Part shown: piece after piece, positions 14,401 to 29,000 of the stretch
Position numbering within the stretch: position 1 is the first letter of the stretch
Layout of the letters: each line of letters begins with the position of its first letter
Assembly: GCF_950023065.1 (NCBI RefSeq)
Contig: NC_088679.1
Span: forward strand, 42,036,001-42,100,000
Source of the DNA: Planococcus citri
Taxonomy: Eukaryota > Arthropoda > Insecta > Hemiptera > Pseudococcidae
Length of the DNA: 64,000 nucleotides
Direction of reading: 5' to 3'
Notes under the pieces: generated by a model
The model's input: the letters and a program-made list of their open reading frames with translations, nothing else
Told to the model about the DNA's origin: nothing
Database searches by the model: none
Made by a program: the position numbers and the translations under genes

Positions 14401-17015
14401 TTAAGTATACCTATCAATAAAAATGGAGGTTTTATAAGAAATTTTAATCACAATAAATTATAAGTAGGTACTCGTACCTATATATTAAAAAAAAAAATCA
14501 TCCAAGTTATATACAAACGAAAATTCAGGGGGGAAAATTGAAAATTTTTATTCAAACTTAAAAATGTATAAAGATATTTTTCGTATCGGATTTAAATAAA
14601 ATATGAAATTTATGCCGATCTAAGAGCGAATATACACCTTATAGGTATTCAGCAAACATTAAACAATGAATTAATAATTGTACAATGCTCTAAATCTGAT
14701 CATTAGATGCTCACACACGTTCCCATCATATCGGGAATACACAAAACAAAAAATGGCTTATACGAGTACGTAAGAATTTTTCCTTTGCTGATTTTATCTT
14801 TCAATTTTTCAAAGGATCAAGACGAGATACGAAGCAGAAGCCGCGGTATTATAGTAAACGAGCATCAAAATCGTACATACGATGCAGATTTTCCCTTTTA
14901 ATCAAATTTTCAGAACTTTTTTGCGGTTAGAAAGAAAATCCGTTTCAAGTAAACTTTACCATTAAATGAAATACCCTCGCAAAACTGAAAGATTACTTTT
15001 TTTTTAAAATTCAATTCATTTAATAGTAAAGCGATTGTTTTTTAATGTAGGTATCTCTGTATCTATACCTACCTACATCAATCCATATGAAGAAACCCAG
15101 CTTTTATGAAAATTAAAGAAGAATTTTTGCAAAGTAACTTTTTTTTATTTCATAGATGAACCGAGTACTCCTCTTTCATGATTAAAACTGTCCTTTTCAC
15201 ATCCTAAAATCAAATTACAGTAAAACCAGGTCAAAATGGGATTACCTACTTGAAAATATTTACGTCACTATTGGCAGGTAACTTTGTAATATCTTTCAAT
15301 ACTCGTGCCTCTACGTGTAACGTTCGATATATGGTCGTAAATTGCTTGAAAACAAACAGTTCATTTCTTCTCGTAATTTATCTGCTGCATAATACCGAAC
15401 CAGATAGGTACACTAATAGGATAGTGAATTCCTTGCTCGGGTTAAAATAAATGTAATACAGAAACACCCACTTGTTTCCATCAAATCGGGGAGATAATAA
15501 CTATAAGTTTGAGGTGACAAGAAACTGTTTCAGAGGACATTTTTACAAAGTTACAATTTTTAGCTAAAAAATGGATATCCATGGAGTTGTGCAGAAATTT
15601 CAAGAAACTGTTGAAAAGCCAACCACGTTGACATTATAAAAAATTGAGACAATGTTTGATATTTTTGAGATACATAATTCGAAAAAAAAAATAATTAAAA
15701 TTGAACAAATTTCTGTAATATGAAGGTTGAAGGAGCTATATGTACCTACACAGGAAATTTTTCGTACTTCTTTCATTTTTCAACTTATTCTCAACTGAAA
15801 CAGAATTTTTCAGATTTTCGGCATAAGTAAGTAGGTATCCCAATGTCTCGGCCAATTTTTTTTCTGCGAGAAAATGAAGTCAAGTCAAGTCAATATGGGC
15901 AAATTTCAAAATTTGCACATTTTTGCAAATAAGGTATTTTCAGTTCAGAAATAAAGTCTTCTTTAAAAAAAAAAAAAAAAAAAAAAAAACAGCTATTGCA
16001 CTCTTTTAAAGCCTTGTCGAAATCAATTCAGACAATTGATAATCTAAATAGTTCGCTAATCGATTTAACTCTTGCCCAATTGCCACAATGTTTTCAAACC
16101 ATCAACCTTTCTATTTCTTCAATAAATAATGTGATTTCATTCTCGTATCACTAACACGTAGCGTAAATAAGTTAAGAATGAAGCATTTCCACTCGTTTTG
16201 AAAGCACGAAAACATTCAAAAAAAGAAAGAAAAACAAATAGACTGACGGAGTTTTTCATTTGCGATATTTTCTTCGTACGATGAAAGTAAACAAGATTGA
16301 TTACCAGATTACGTTGATAATTAATTATTCATTTGAACAGATTACCTTGTCTTTTGCTTCTATATCGCATTTTCCAGCTATTAGCATTTCCATTATTTCG
16401 ATATTGCCTCGCGAAGAAGCCCAATGTATCGGTGCTCGTCCATACTGAAAAATAAATGAAATACATTAGAATTTAAGGTCGACTAGATACGCAGGTATTA
16501 TAAAATTGATAGGTAATAATAATGCCAGTTCAAAGGACTGATACTTTAAGAGTTTAGATTCACACGTTTACGAGGAATCCTCCAGATTATTTGAACTTAC
16601 ATGCCTACGTTGTACAATGTACATAGGTACCTAAACTAAATTACATATTATGAAACTATGCTCGTTAAAAATAAAATCGATCCTTGATTTTACCCATTTG
16701 TATTGTAATTTTTTTTCATCAATGCCAATTAATTTGAAAATGCCAGAATTATGTAGGTAAGTTAAGTACACACAACCTACATAACTTTTCAATAACCCAT
16801 TTTTTTTTCTTTTTACGTATTTGTACCAACGTATAGGTATACTAGAGTGAATATGTATTTTTTTTCAACTTTTTATAGTCAGAAACTCTTCGACTCCGCT
16901 TATAAAAAATTAATTATGGTCCCTAATATAGCTTCAACAACAAATCTAATGCTGAACTCGCAACAATCGTATGATAAAAAATGTATACCGCAACAGATAA
17001 GGTAAGTACAAAGCA

Positions 17016-17046
<31 letters not shown>

Positions 17047-20000
17047 ATCATTGTTTAATGAAATAGGTAAAAATAACGCGAGATTTAATAAACCTTTTTA
17101 CAAAGAACCCAATAATACTGTAGAGTAAATATGCAAATGTCTAAAAGAAATTTTCCCATACTTAAGGAGGCAATTTAGGAAAAAGTAACTCTTACCTACT
17201 ACGTGTACCCAAAGGTATTTACGTTTAATTCGTAACAAGGAAAAACCCTCTAATACACTAATTATCGAACAAGGACGTTGTTTATAATTAAACCAAATAT
17301 GTATACCTACCTATTTTACATCCAACAATAATTTTAAAATAATTGCTACCGCAACCCCTTATTTCCACAACACACGTAATTTTTCATGTCGCTCTTAAGG
17401 ACACAAAACCATAAACGCCCACAAAGTGCGTAGTATTGAGGTGTAAGATGGCGTAAATTATTCATTCGCAAATTGAGAAAGATACGACCATGCGAGTGTA
17501 CTTTGGAAAATCGTTCATCTTTTAATGTAGGGATAATAAATTCACTTTTTTCAATCATTTCTCAAATAGTTGTTGTCTAAGCTTCCTTGAGACTCGAATC
17601 ATATAAATATAATACTTACCCATTTGAAGAAAATAAATCTCAAAGAGGGAAAAGGAAAGAAGAAGGCGGGAGCGAAAAATGTCCACAAGGAAAGTATCCC
17701 AAAAAATAGACACATTTTTGAAAAAAAAAAAAAGTACAAAACAAAGAAAAATTAAGAGAGTATATAAAGGGTACTTTGAAATGTAGAAAGCGAAAGAATT
17801 CTATTTTTGAAGATTTTTCCAACAAGTTACAGTTTTATGTCATCATTGTGTAATGGGTATACCTAGCCAAGTTCCTCAACTTTTACAAGTTCAAGTTCAG
17901 TTCGCAACCTTGAGCTGCAATGTTTACAATTTGGATAAACTTGGTTGAACGAGTTCATTTCGTTATGAACTTCACAAGTTCAATCTTTACAATTCGTATG
18001 CATTATACTTTTCATTCTGTGTTTTTTGTCCATGTAGGCCATCATCATTTTCACTTACTTAAATGAATTTCATACCTTCAAACTTTTCAACCTCATTCCA
18101 TTCTTATTGTGACGATAAAATGTGTAGAATTTCCAAATTGTTAAAAACATAGCAAGGTTTGCTAATATGCCATTTTTTTTCTTCGAAAAATCGAATAATA
18201 ATAACGCGTTTTAGCTTTCATTAGATTCCTTGGGAGTAATTTTTCCCCATATGCGTACAATTACAAAAATAACCATTCCACCCACGTACGTCTACTAGTC
18301 TAATTTCGATTACGTGCTGCTGAATATTAGCAGTCACGAAAGAAGACTGACAACGGTCGATTAATTATGTGCTACAAGAGTCACCGAAAATGAAACAATC
18401 AATTTTTAAAGTAAGTACCTAGCTACGAGTACTTACAACCAAATACACGTAAGTATGTACCCCTACCCACTACCCACTTTGTTGAACTATAATTTGCACT
18501 CCGTTGCTTTTATGCATTTATTCATAGGAGTAGATGTAGGCAATATGCATACACACATAATGAAAATATGAACAACAACATAATCTGTCTCGTTTCGTAA
18601 TTCGCATCTTTCTTTTTCAATTTCGTAACAAGGCATTTGTTTACGTATATACGAAAGGTTACACTTTAGGTATTACTCAAGTATCATTCTATCATCAACC
18701 ATCAATCATTTTTTCGACGCGTTAATCCGGTGAAAAAATTCTTATACTCAACATATTCATCAAATTTTCCATCTTTTTATCAACATCAAACAAATCCTGC
18801 ACCAATTCCAAAGACGAAATTTCAAATTAATTTTATACGTGGTTGTGTTTCTTTTTCTAATAAAAACCATACCTATTACTCAATCTTGAGAAAAGAAATT
18901 TTTAAAAAGACTCGTTAAGCTGCAAAATCATAAACAATGGGAAAATTCAATTATATAAAAAGTAGATTCAAAGAATTGTGATCCAAATAAAAATCATTTC
19001 GAAAACAGCGACCAGAATTTTAAAAATTCAACTAAGAACGCCAAGTGAAACGAACAAAAAACTTGAAAAAAAACATGCATCAAAAAGCAATTCGGTATGC
19101 ATCAAACGATTTTGCATTTAGACAATAACAACGTTAAGGCTTTGTTTCGACATGAATTAGGTTTTAATTCTGTTTCCGTAAGCAGGTAAATGTAAAACCA
19201 CTATAAAACGACAGTTTTTACGTGAGTGAATCACCGTCGAGTCTTGAAGTTCAAAAGTTTTTCTACGTCGTAAGTAAAGCAGGTACCTACATATTATAGG
19301 TAAGTATACAATCTCACGCCCAATTTTTTGTTACCTATATGTACTGTACCTTTGCAAACCGTTTTCCAGGTACTTACATACATGTATGTAATGTAGGTAC
19401 TTACTTACAATAAATTGTACTTCAGTTTTGGTTAATATTACGAAAAAGAATTGCAAAATTATAAAGAAACGAAGTTAGGCGCTTTATTCTGCAATAAACA
19501 AAAAAATATTTCTATAGGTACCTTTAGGGAAAATATGGCTCTGTTTTTTCTTATCTGTTAGGTACACTACATTTGTTCTTTTCGAGATTTTACGACATTA
19601 TTTCAACTTTTTTTTTTTACTCGCTTTATTTTATACTTACAATAAAAAAGTACATTGAATAAGCGAATGAAAACTTTGCTATTTATGTCTCAAGACTCAA
19701 GTCTATGTCGCAAAGATGTAATAAGAATGTATACTGTATAGGCCACTACAAATACGTACCTCTATATTTCTTGGTACTTATCTCACTGTTTCATAATTCG
19801 GACTTTTGAAAAACTGGATAAAAGTCACGTTTCCATTTGGTCATTTTTAAAAATTAGAAGTATAAAGTGTAAATTTACGATTGTACTTGTACCTATTTTT
19901 AGTCTTTCGTTATTTACTTTCGGTAAGAAAACTTAGGCTTATTGCAACATGTATGAATCCATGGCAAAAATGAGATAGGAAAGGAAGCACATACTTAATT

Positions 20001-23000
20001 ATTAAAATCTGTTTCATAGTCTTGAGGACGAAGAGGTTACACTTGATGAATTTTTTTCGATGTTGCCCCTCAAGTTATTTTCATTTTGATCAAATAATGA
20101 TAACAAAAATTTAAGCGAAAAAATAGCTCCACGCGAATAAGAACCCAATGAGAAAATTGTCGAAAAACTTTAAGAAAATTTTTGAGGTAAAATACTACTT
20201 ACAGTTTTGATATTCTATACAAAAAATGAAAATTGGAAAAAACGATAAAATTTTCTGAAATGTTTAAAAATAAAAATCATATTGCATATTACAGAACAAA
20301 AAAATAAGAAATTTTGATTTCTCAAAGCCACTCTCTCATTTTCCCCCCGTCATAAATAAATTGGAAACCTAAACGATGGAAACCAAAATTTATAAAATTA
20401 GCTCAAATTATTTCAAAAATTCAATACACTTAATAGATAAGTAATAGGGTGGGTCGTTTTTCAATATTTTTCGGATTTTGATGAATTATAGCAAAAAATC
20501 ATGGCAAAATGATGAAACAACCTCAATAAGGGGTAGGGAAAATTTTAAATTTATTGCCAACTTTTGAATCTCCTCCCCCCCCCCCCAGCACAAGCTCAAA
20601 GTTTTGAAAATTAAAAAAATGTTATACGCGTAGAAGAAAAACTTGATTTTGTTTTCAGTTTAGGTGGCCCATTAATGCCCACTATCACGTACAAAATGTA
20701 AATCAGTTATTCAATTCCAATTTATCATCTTAAGGAAATGATTACAAAATCATCACATTTTAAAAGAAAGAACGAATATTTTGAGAATTCTTAATTGAAT
20801 TGAGTAAAAATGAAAAGCCATCATATGCAAGTATGTACCTACTAAAAACGTCAAAAGACCATCTAAGCTGAAATTTTTTTTTCAAAAAAAATTGAAACAA
20901 CTAAGTAGCCTAGGTACATAATTTTTTTCACATTTTCAAAACTTTGAGCTCGAGTCTGGAGGGAGTAAAATCAAATGTTGGCCAACAAATTGAAATTTTC
21001 CCCGTTTCTAATTGAGGTCATTTGGCCATAATTTTAGCCTCCATCAAAATTCAGAAAAAGTTGAAAAAACGACCCACCCTTGTAAATAACCATCCACGAA
21101 TACCACTACAAGCATAGAAATTTGAAAACTATCACGATACCTATGTTAATTATTAAATCACTTACAATTGATATCGGAACTCGTAGCATACATTGTAAGA
21201 GTACGTAGACGTACCTACAACGCATATAGGTTTAGGTACTGCTAAACACGAGTATGTTATGCAATGCATACACGATGGATCAAGTATCACATTTGCAACC
21301 ATTATAAATTCATAATTCGCCATAATCCCAGACACATCTCTAAGGTTGACAGAAAACAATATCTACAATTCAGAAGTAGCTAATTCCTATACATACACGA
21401 TTACACGTTAGTGTCAAAGCTAACACATAAATTCACAGCGGAAATGAGGTCAATATAATTTGTCATTTTATGATTTAAAAAATAAAAAAGTTTGAGCAAT
21501 TTTTTTTTGTTTAGCTTACGTTTTTCCAACATGATTATATTTATTATTGGCACACTCGCATATACACGTATCATTTAGGTACCTATCTCTATCTACCTAA
21601 ATTCCGTCTACAACATTGTTGATCCATAGCATACGACTTTTATGATCGTTCATTTTTTTCAGCACTTCTTAGCATCATAAAAATGCAAATAATTTTTTTT
21701 ACAATAAAAAAAAACATCAAAGTTGAAAATCAAAGCTTCCGTAGCATAAAAAGCTTGTATAAATTTTTTTTATTAAATATTTAAAAGCAATAACAAAGTA
21801 GTTTTAGAAAATCGTTACCGAATGATATTTTCAATTTAAATTTCTGATGTAGGTACCTATATATTACATTTTTGTTCAAATTTCAATTCGTTTGGCACCA
21901 TACATCAGCTATAATATAACGTACCTATAAAGAAACTGCTCTCAGCAGGGAAAAATACTATCACTCAATTCAGATCATGTTTCTTCATTTATTTAATAAT
22001 ATAGATTCCAGGCACGATAACGTGGCTTGTCGTTTAGAGCTGGTGAAATTCAATCGCATAATATGAAACACAGATATAACTGTACGTAAATTTAATTAAA
22101 GTATTTTTATTTTCCATTTACTTACACCGGTGTTTCCTTTCAACAAATCCGGTATAAATTTTTGTCGAAGATATTTTCCATTCTTACTTGAAATTACGAG
22201 AAAAAAATTCCATCTGTTATATTAAAGCTCTAATGTTCTGTAGGTATCGTAATTAGAGACAGCGAAAATTTCACGAATTAGTTGTTTTGATCTCTGACTC
22301 GAGAAAAAATAAATCCTTTATAATAAAAAGACGCTTTAAATATGTAGGTACACTAGACTGAATCTGAAAAATCTTTGTAGCAAAAGTACGATTGAAACCA
22401 AACTTCATAATGACCATAAAATGAATTAAATTCCACGCGAGTAAACTCGTAAAAAAGAAATTAAGTATCGCAACACGTGGGCTTTCGGGCAGTGTACATA
22501 AAACTTTGGTAAACAGAGTTACAAAAACGTTTGTCGAAAAAAACTGTAAAAAGTATACAAAAATTATTATGATTTCTTTCAATCAATTCCTCATTTCAAA
22601 GTTCGTTGGACAAAAACTTTCAAGATACCTGCTCTACCTATACCCAAGTACGCTACATACAACTTTTATAAATTTGTTGATTCGAGAATAAAATAACACT
22701 CGACTTGGGTTAAAGTATGTAAGTATGTACTTGAGTTTTTGATGCGTTATCACTATAATATTTAAGCTGAGTAGATATCATGTATTTTACTTAATACGTA
22801 ACGTACCTTCATATCATGAAGGTATCATTCAGGAACCACAATAAAGGCTAGAGCAATAATTATTTCATCATTTTGAATTTTCGGATTTTTTGTCGAAATA
22901 GGTATCTTAAAAATCGCCTTCCAGAAAAAAACTTAATAACGCTCTACAAGTGAGAAATTTCATGTCTCATCAATTTTGTTTCTCTGATTTTTTTTCAGTG

Positions 23001-26000
23001 GGTTCTCACTTTTTCTTAAAATTGATTTTCAAACATTCAAATTTCTCAGTCAAAAGTTGAATAAGCATTTCAACTTAAGTTCCAAATGTCTCAAAAAACG
23101 AAGCCATTTATAGAGAAAAACGATTCATATTCTTTAGAGATTTCATTTCTTTTCGACTTTTTTGTGGGACCCTTAGTTTTGCTCAAAAAATTAATTGTGT
23201 GATAAAAAATTTCCAACATAGGAACCTTTCCAACTGGTACTCAAAGATTTGAACGGAACCAAGCGTGGTTCGACAGAGAAATAGAATTTTCAATTCATTC
23301 AAAGTTGATTTTTGTTTTCCGGCGCTCCACATCGCAATTATTACTAACGCAAAAACTTACATTCGATTGGAATTTCAAATCATCGACAATACGAACATGA
23401 TTTTTGAAACAGTGCGTAAGTATTTTACGCGTTATGATTTTATAATTATACATAGGTATTTTGAAGTTTCATATCTGATATAAAGTTAAAATCGAATTCC
23501 ACAATCGCAACCGCTTAACTTTTCGACACTGTGATGTACAAAATACCTTCCTCGAGGAAGTTACCGCAGTGGTTACCAAAATATAAGATTTAAAACGGCA
23601 TTTCAACCTAACAACATCATATTCTGAGAAGTTTTCAATCGCACAACTGATGTTAAAACAGGAGACTGTTTTTCTTATTGGCTAAAAACAACATTATAAA
23701 TAATTATATCTGCGCATTGCATTTCTTATTTGTGTTTTCAAGCTAAGAAATTTCAAACAATGTGTACCAAGAATTATTGTCTGACAGTAAGTGAGTTAAT
23801 AAAATTGCTTCTCGAACCAATACCAATATCTACCTATAGATATTTACATTTTGAATCTGTTTTTACGCATTTTCTAGTTCCGCACGATTCTGTTTTGTTA
23901 AACATGTTTATTTAAAAAATTGGCACGTGATAAACATTTTCTCGCACCGATTTCATACCGAATTGAATAATCATTTAAAGATGATTATACAATGTACATA
24001 TTACGCGTAATTTTGCTGCTTTAAACTTTTTTTTTTGAAAAAAAAAAAAAAAACATTTTTAGATCTAAAATTAACATGAACCTTATTCCTTTGTTGAAAT
24101 CATAAATACGCAATTAAAACACATCGTATGAATTTATGTAGGAACTAAAGGTATGAAATAGATAGTACATACTATCCCTAGCAATAAAAAGGTAAGTAGA
24201 TTGTATATGTATATGTAATATGTACAATATCTAATCATTTTCACAATGGAATGCAATTGCCAATGATGAATGTAGATAAGCGCAAGGACCAACTGCTAAG
24301 AAATATTGGCTGTTTAAATGTGGTCGTATAAACGAAAAAGTAGCCTAAGTTAAAAAGGGATTAAACTCAAATGGTGGCACTTTGCCAGCAGGTATTAGTT
24401 ATTTTGGAAGACCAACTGGAAATCGACGACTGGAAATCCTTGCTTAAAAATTTTCTACCCCGAGCTGAACGTATCTGCAAAATGTTAATATGTATTGGAA
24501 AAACTGGAAATCCCTACTTTAAAATTTTCTACCTCGAGCTGAATGTATCTGCAAAATGTTAATATTGGAAAAACTAAGTTATAAGGAAACTACATTTCTT
24601 GAAATTTCATAATTATTGACCATTTGTAGAAAATCGAAATTAGGAAGTTTATAAATTGTTTTAATAACAAGGGAGCACCCCAGGCCCCAGGTGACATTCG
24701 CCGATTTCAACGATTCTTGCATCATTGGATAGAGGACATCGAACATAGTCCAACCCCAAATTTTCAGCTGGTGAAGTTGATATTTCAGCCTTCCAGGGCA
24801 ATTTTTCGATTTTCACATTGCAATTTTGAAAAAATCGAAAAATTGCCCTGAAATGCTGAAATATCAACTTCAGCAGCTGAAATTTCACCGTGAGCTAGTC
24901 TTATCATATGTATTGAAATGCCCAAATAATATTGAAGGTTTCGGTATGCGACCTGCGCCGACTACTTTTGGCCAATTTTTCAAAATTTATAGGTAGCCTA
25001 TGTGAAAACGAAAAATCGCTCTGAAAAATCGAAATATCAACTTCAACAGCTGAAAATTTCGTGGTGACTATGTTCGATGTCCTCTATCCAGTGGTACAAG
25101 AATCATTGAAATCGGTGCATGTCACCTGGGGCACCTCCCTTGTAAGTGTGGCACATTGAAACGGCAAATGACTGTTGAGAAGAGTTATTTCGTTACAATG
25201 ATTTTCACAAATATCAAAATTGGAGGAGCTACATACTGCTGTGGGATGAAACTGAACAAATTTTTGTCGCGATTGAGGGGAAGGAGGGTATGAAATTTGG
25301 TTATGACCGAGTATTGTGTCGAAAAAAGTAGTTTCCTGATCAAAAGTTCCGTATGCAAGATGATTTTTCAAAAAAATACTTCTTTAGCTTATTCTGCACA
25401 AAAATTCTACTGAGACATTCTTTTCACTTTTTTAAAAGGGTGGTGGGGGGATGGTTAACATTCCTTTTCAACCTATTTATAAACGTAAAAAATTGAAAAA
25501 ATTTTAATTTTGATTACAAAGGGAGCTTAATCGATAAATAGAATCTGACATTAAAATTGCATTTGAATACAAAATAAAGTAAGTGACCAGTGAATCAAAA
25601 AATGATTTTTCTGCCAAAAATATCCCTCAACATTTAACAATAAATACAATTTGATAAATCATCAAGCAGTATATGAAATCGCTGAAAATATTTGTCGAAA
25701 TAAGACGTGTTTAAGAACATCTTTCTGGTCAATAAATTTCCGTTTTTCACAGACTGATATGTTTACTCGCAGGAGGTCTATTCCCAACAGAGCTATTTCC
25801 TCAGTAATAATTTTTCAATCTAAAAAATTAAGAAGCTCGCAGCACATATCGACGAAATGCTTTACAAGACGCGTCATTTTTCGACTTAACGCCGGAGGAT
25901 GACTGCAGAACAGAGCCAAGAGAGTTATTAGATATATGTAGGGATGTGTACAAGTTAAAAAATCTCCTACGGTCCTCCAGCCATATCATTCATCATTTTT

Positions 26001-29000
26001 TTCCCTAGGCTTTTGTTGTATTTTGAAAATTCATCATTTTTCTGACGTATCGACACTATCCGCAAGTTTTTGCGCCATATTTTGAATTTATATTTCGTGT
26101 GTTATCTTGGCGTAAAAACTATTGTTGCTGAAACCACTCAGTCGTCTTTTCAAGTCACTTATCACGTGTGAGTATTATTAGCGATACGATATTTGTTTGC
26201 AAAGTATTGTTTCGAATAAAAAAACGTATCCTTGTTTGTGTTACGAAAAAAAAGAGGTAGGTACGCTAAACGCAAAAATTAACGTACACTTGGTGGTAAT
26301 CCTTCTCATATGTATGATTCGAAACATCAAAACCACACAAGCTTCATTAATTACAAAACTCGGCCAAAACTCGAAAAATATTAATTATTCACTGACAGTT
26401 TTTAAACTGCATTTGTTACCGTTACTTCACGCTACTGGTTCTTTCTTTTTTACGTAGATCTAGGTAGGTGTACAGTGTAAAATGCACACGAGTTTTAAAT
26501 TATGGTATAGAGAGGGAGAAAATCTGAAACAATTCTCACAATCGGAACTTGAACAAAAAACCTAATTTAAAAAACATATAAGTAGGTACAGGCGCGAATT
26601 AGGTATAAATTAAAGAGATTAAGCGAACGAATTAAATAAAAGCTTTTTTTTCACTTAAAAAGTTAAGCCAAGTAGGTAGACAGTCGACTCGAAAATAATT
26701 AGATTTAGACTAACTTTTTCAGCCGAAAAAAAAAGAACAAGGAAGTAGGTAATGAACATAGTTAGTACACACAATCCACATTTTGTTTTAAAACATTATT
26801 AGCATCAAAATATTCTCGAGTAAACAGAACCAGACAAAAACATCGTGAATTCCAACAATCAACCTTTTTTTTATTTTTTCAAATCATTAAAATATAGAGA
26901 AGCGCTAATTTCAATTCATACTAACTATTTCATTTCTTGAAATTTTATCATGAATGAAGCTGATGAAACAGACGGTAGCAAAATCGAAAATCAGGATATT
27001 TCGAAAATATTACCCACCTACGACTTGATAACTTGTACTAACTATGTATACTTTAAAATGTGTTTTCTAAAGACGACGACGAAATGCTTCACTGCAGCCT
27101 ACCTCGCGGATTAACTATACGTATTTCACGAAACAATATTCCAGACACGTACCGCAAAAATACGATAAATAATGTAAATAAAGGGTGCAATGATGAATGA
27201 AAATTACCATACACAACAGATAATACACATTTCAAAATCACGAAAATTCTTGACAATTATGGCCACGCCGAAACGAGAAAAATTCGTGTTTTAAAACAAC
27301 AAATTTACGCGCTGCCTCATTTATGTTTGCATTTTACAATCTCTGTGACGTGAATTTCGGCGGAAAATGAGATAAGTAAATAAAAAATGGTTCGATATAT
27401 ACTCGTACAATTCATTTCTTCTTCAGCTACTTCAGCGTTACGCTGTTTTATCACAATATCTACGACATGTTTTCGAAATAAATATTGTACAGGTACGAGT
27501 ATACTTACATTATTTCTAGAGTTAACATCCAAAGGTTCTTTCATCACTTCTCGAACAGCCTCTACGTCATTTTTGATCACAGCTTCATGCAGTACCAGCT
27601 CATTCTTTAGATTTGATACTGAAAATAAACAACGTAGGTACCTATTAATTTTATAGTTTATAGTTTATCATAATTCATGCACAGCAGTGAAGTTTTCAAT
27701 ATATGTACTTAGGAGTTGATAATTGTTCCAGAAAGAAAGTTCAATTCTAAAAAATATTTGGACCTATACTGTTTCACTTTTGGCCTCCTGAATCTACTGG
27801 TGAATGATGATGGTTTCAAGGTTCAAGTCGTTCTAGAACCTCCATAGAGTTTTTAAATTTCCCAATTTTGACGATTTGGTTCCTTTTTATGGCAATTCTC
27901 CTAAAACTAAAAATTCCAAAAACTTGATGGAAACTTTAAAATGGCTCGAAACGACCACCAATTGATTTAATAGGTGAAATATACGCAGCATTTAAACCAA
28001 ACTTCAGTTTTCCTAGTTGATTTTATCAAATTTTGAGTATCTTGTGGAAAATAAGCGTCCATCAAAAATCAAAATACGTGCAGCAGTTAAAATTTGGTCT
28101 CATGAGATAGATATTTTTTATTGTTCGGACTCGAATATTTTTTCCGTCGGATGGTATACCTCTCTTGTAAACTTTTCTTCAGAAAATAGCTGCAAAATGA
28201 TCACTCCTTCCCTCCTTCGACACCTCTTCTATCAGACACCAATGCGAAAACATTACATTCAATTGTATCGTCAATTTATCAATTTAATTAATTTAAATTT
28301 GAGACAACTTTGTGAATAATCCAATCAAATTCGAGAGTATAACGCAATATCAACAACAATGTTTCAAGACTTCCTATCTTTTAATCTGTTGCTTGCAGAA
28401 AAATGTGGAAGTTTTTTCGCATGAAAATTAGTTTAGTTCCTTGACATTATGATCTTCACGATAGAAAATAACAGCCCTAACAAAATACACATTTTTCAAA
28501 CTACCGAAATAAAAACTTTTGAAGTAGATTCCTACGCACGAGCGGAAAATTTTTATAAAAAGGCAAGTACCTTTTAATACAATGTCATTCATAAGGGGGA
28601 AAATAGGTAGATAAGTAGTTATATAAAATTCATATTGTTAGCCACGCTACAGCGCGGCGCTTGTTCCGCTATCAAAAATATTCCAAACTTGGAATTCTTC
28701 TAAAATGGAACTTCGTATTTTATTTCTTGTCGTTTATTTTACAATTTGCTTTCTCATATTGTACCAACAGAAACTTCGTTTTAAAAAAATTAATTAATGC
28801 GCGTTCATTAAATATTACTTTCATTCCACAAAAACATTTGTTCGTCCAAAAAGTCTGGAAACTTTTTAATAATAAGAAAGCCAGCGCAAATTTCCACCAC
28901 AAGATACATGTTACATGGGGGAAAACTGTCACTCGCACCAAAATGTACGCAAATGAAGTGCCTACATAAAATATGCCTCACTTCGTTTATGTACGTTGAA

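Noticed and set aside
22271..22582. 103-codon minus-strand ORF, Phe/Ile-rich
   Set aside because: Composition follows AT-rich DNA; no splice context or homologous motif, inside an ankyrin intron.
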